Origin: Candidatus Heimdallarchaeota archaeon
Lineage (GTDB): Archaea > Asgardarchaeota > Heimdallarchaeia > Heimdallarchaeales > Kariarchaeaceae
Reading direction: 5' to 3'
NCBI GenBank assembly: GCA_029882335.1
Contig: JAOUKW010000300.1
Location: 1 to 5,229 of the forward strand
DNA: 5,229 nt
The notes beneath the pieces are model-generated. The model was not told the DNA's origin and ran no database searches. It was given only the letters and a program-made list of their open reading frames with translations. Below are positions 4,888-5,229 of the stretch, piece after piece. The translations under genes and the position numbers were made by a program. Every line of letters begins with the position of its first letter. The first letter of the stretch is position 1.

Positions 4888-5229
4888 ATGAAGATTGCAA
4901 TTATCGGTGGTGGAATAGCAGGTAATGTTGCTGCAGATTTGTTAGCAAAACAAAAAAAAGAAGTTTATCTTTTCGAAAAAAATGAATTAGGAGGTAGAAT
5001 ACTAACTCAAAATATCGAGGGTATATCATTTGATAGAGGAGCAGAGTATTTCTTAGAAACAGATACCTCCTTAATAGATCTAATTAAAGAATTAAATCTA
5101 TCATACGAAGAGTACATTAGTTCAAGAGCAATATTTGATCATCATCGGAGTCGTTCTGTTATATTACCTAAGAAAGGAGATCAGTTCGGAAAATCTATAA
5201 TAAGAAAAATACAACTTATTAACTATCTA
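4888..5229 (+). CDS. FAD-dependent amine-oxidase-type oxidoreductase, N-terminal part
   Basis: The first 114 residues of a flavoprotein cut by the right edge of the window. It opens directly with the Rossmann dinucleotide-binding motif MKIAIIGGGIAG (G7, G9, G12), with acidic E30 at the end of the second strand, where it would bind the adenine ribose of FAD. LGGRI (34-38) and FDRGAEYF (48-55) follow, the arrangement seen in monoamine oxidase, protoporphyrinogen oxidase, phytoene desaturase and related flavoenzymes. Which of these it is depends on the missing substrate domain; a haem-pathway or isoprenoid desaturase and a general amine oxidase all remain open. The ATG is right because the Rossmann strand begins at residue 2 and a TATA box lies at leaderless distance. 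It is divergent from the winged-helix/mobA operon across 197 bases that hold several dyads. Confidence 0.9.
   Translation, partial: MKIAIIGGGIAGNVAADLLAKQKKEVYLFEKNELGGRILTQNIEGISFDRGAEYFLETDTSLIDLIKELNLSYEEYISSRAIFDHHRSRSVILPKKGDQFGKSIIRKIQLINYL

Overview
The window is strongly AT-rich and looks archaeal. Almost every gene start sits about 22 to 35 bases downstream of an A/T-rich TATA-like element, with no Shine-Dalgarno sequence in front, which fits leaderless transcripts. The protein families (SpoVT/AbrB, stand-alone AMMECR1, a MobA-like nucleotidyltransferase, an FG-GAP/propeller membrane protein with a winged helix) are common in archaea. A low-GC Asgard or Thaumarchaeota-like lineage is plausible, but nothing here fixes the lineage.

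Layout. Minus strand, 38-316: a small SpoVT/AbrB DNA-binding protein. 317-685: a very AT-rich gap with one unusual structured block (about 602-687) that may be a small plus-strand RNA ending in a hairpin and T-run. Minus strand, 686-1249: an AMMECR1-domain protein. 1250-1439: a divergent promoter region with a perfect 16-base dyad. Plus strand, 1440-3494: a 684-residue membrane protein with an extracellular beta-propeller-like region carrying three calcium-loop motifs, one transmembrane segment and a cytoplasmic winged helix. It ends 10 bases from a convergent minus-strand pair: an unrecognised 117-residue winged-helix protein (4337-4690) followed, with a 14-base overlap, by a MobA-like enzyme with an unexplained C-terminal extension (3505-4350). 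4691-4887: a second divergent promoter region, rich in ATCAAT/ATTGAT motifs. Plus strand, 4888 to the right edge: the N-terminal part of an FAD-dependent amine-oxidase-type oxidoreductase.

How it fits together. No single pathway links all the genes. The clearest functional unit is the winged-helix/MobA-like operon, which suggests regulated molybdenum-cofactor nucleotide attachment or a related NTP-transfer step. The most interesting protein is the propeller-TM-winged-helix fusion: its architecture suggests that an outside signal is read directly into transcription, with no kinase or separate regulator. Three of the five complete proteins (AbrB, the 117-residue protein and the membrane protein) carry DNA-binding-type folds, and several intergenic dyads could be their targets; this last link is inference.
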